A stretch of 12,681 nucleotides of DNA from GCA-002282575 sp964606405 (GTDB lineage: Bacteria > Pseudomonadota > Gammaproteobacteria > Thiomicrospirales > Thiomicrospiraceae): assembly GCA_964606405.1 (NCBI GenBank), contig CAZSGH010000063.1, forward strand, positions 1 through 12,681, written 5' to 3'. Numbering within the stretch: position 1 is the stretch's first letter; every line of letters starts with the position of its first letter. Below are positions 12,656 to 12,681 of the stretch, piece by piece. Both the position numbers and the translations under genes were made by a program. Under the pieces are notes generated by a model. The model made no database searches. It saw nothing but the letters and a program-made list of their open reading frames with translations, and was not told where the DNA came from.

Positions 12656-12681
12656 ACCGCTATTCGCCCCGTCGGGCTATG
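12656..12681. repeat. Right-end hairpin flanked by ACCGCT and GCTATG
   Basis: GCCC (12666-12669) pairs with GGGC (12674-12677) around the loop CGTC. The block starts ACCGCT and ends GCTATG, the same two hexamers that frame hairpin A at 8434-8467. The window ends at the last base of GCTATG, so its full extent is unknown. Confidence 0.4.

Noticed and set aside
12606..12681. tRNA gene or attachment site at the right end
   Set aside because: Only a 4-bp stem hairpin is visible; there is no cloverleaf, anticodon arm or T-loop motif. The sequence ends too soon to judge an attachment site.

Overview
The window looks like part of a proteobacterial, most likely gammaproteobacterial, mobile element: an integrative mobilisable or conjugative element, or a plasmid. 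The reasons are an F/R388-type (MobF) relaxase and TraD-like coupling protein, AlpA-type regulators next to a Toprim primase and a DUF3987 protein, and remnants of a DUF1778/GNAT toxin-antitoxin pair and a BREX brxL gene. Base composition is moderately AT-rich. The genus cannot be read from the sequence. No rRNA, tRNA, intact insertion sequence, integrase, type IV secretion channel gene or CRISPR array was seen.

Layout. 1-122: tail of an unrecognised plus-strand gene. 265-1197: an intact AT-rich gene for a DnaB-helicase-like protein whose ATP-binding motifs have been lost. 1198-1787: a possible frameshifted small gene, a 54-codon ORF, a perfect 48-bp hairpin and a promoter. 1788-3092: a graveyard of defence genes. 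A DUF1778 antitoxin is fused in frame to a fragment of its GNAT toxin, and that runs into the C-terminal half of BrxL, broken by two frameshifts and a stop. 3218-3416: a likely oriT, with tandem repeats and a 71-bp nested inverted repeat. 3417-8431: a three-gene transfer operon (ribbon-helix-helix accessory protein, TraD-like coupling protein, MobF relaxase-helicase) in the same order as R388 trwABC. 8432-8523: two structured hairpins between convergent genes. 8524-12599, minus strand: HTH/coiled-coil protein, AlpA-like regulator, Toprim primase, DUF3987 protein, an unknown 83-aa protein and a second AlpA-like regulator. Five of these six genes are tightly overlapped or abutting.

How it fits together. 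The plus-strand module would nick DNA at oriT (relaxase plus accessory protein), unwind it (relaxase helicase domain) and deliver it to a secretion channel (TraD). No channel genes are present, so the channel would lie outside the window or be supplied by a helper. The minus-strand module has the content of a replication or maintenance cassette, with a primase and a P-loop protein bracketed by two small HTH regulators. The DUF3987 gene carries clusters of the same 9-bp DNA repeat at both ends, in opposite orientations, which suggests protein-binding sites or an origin embedded in coding sequence. The left part appears to be a cargo site where defence genes were inserted and later decayed.

The strongest candidates for something undescribed are the ATPase-dead DnaB-like protein, the iteron-like repeats in the DUF3987 gene, and the pair of look-alike hairpins behind the relaxase gene.
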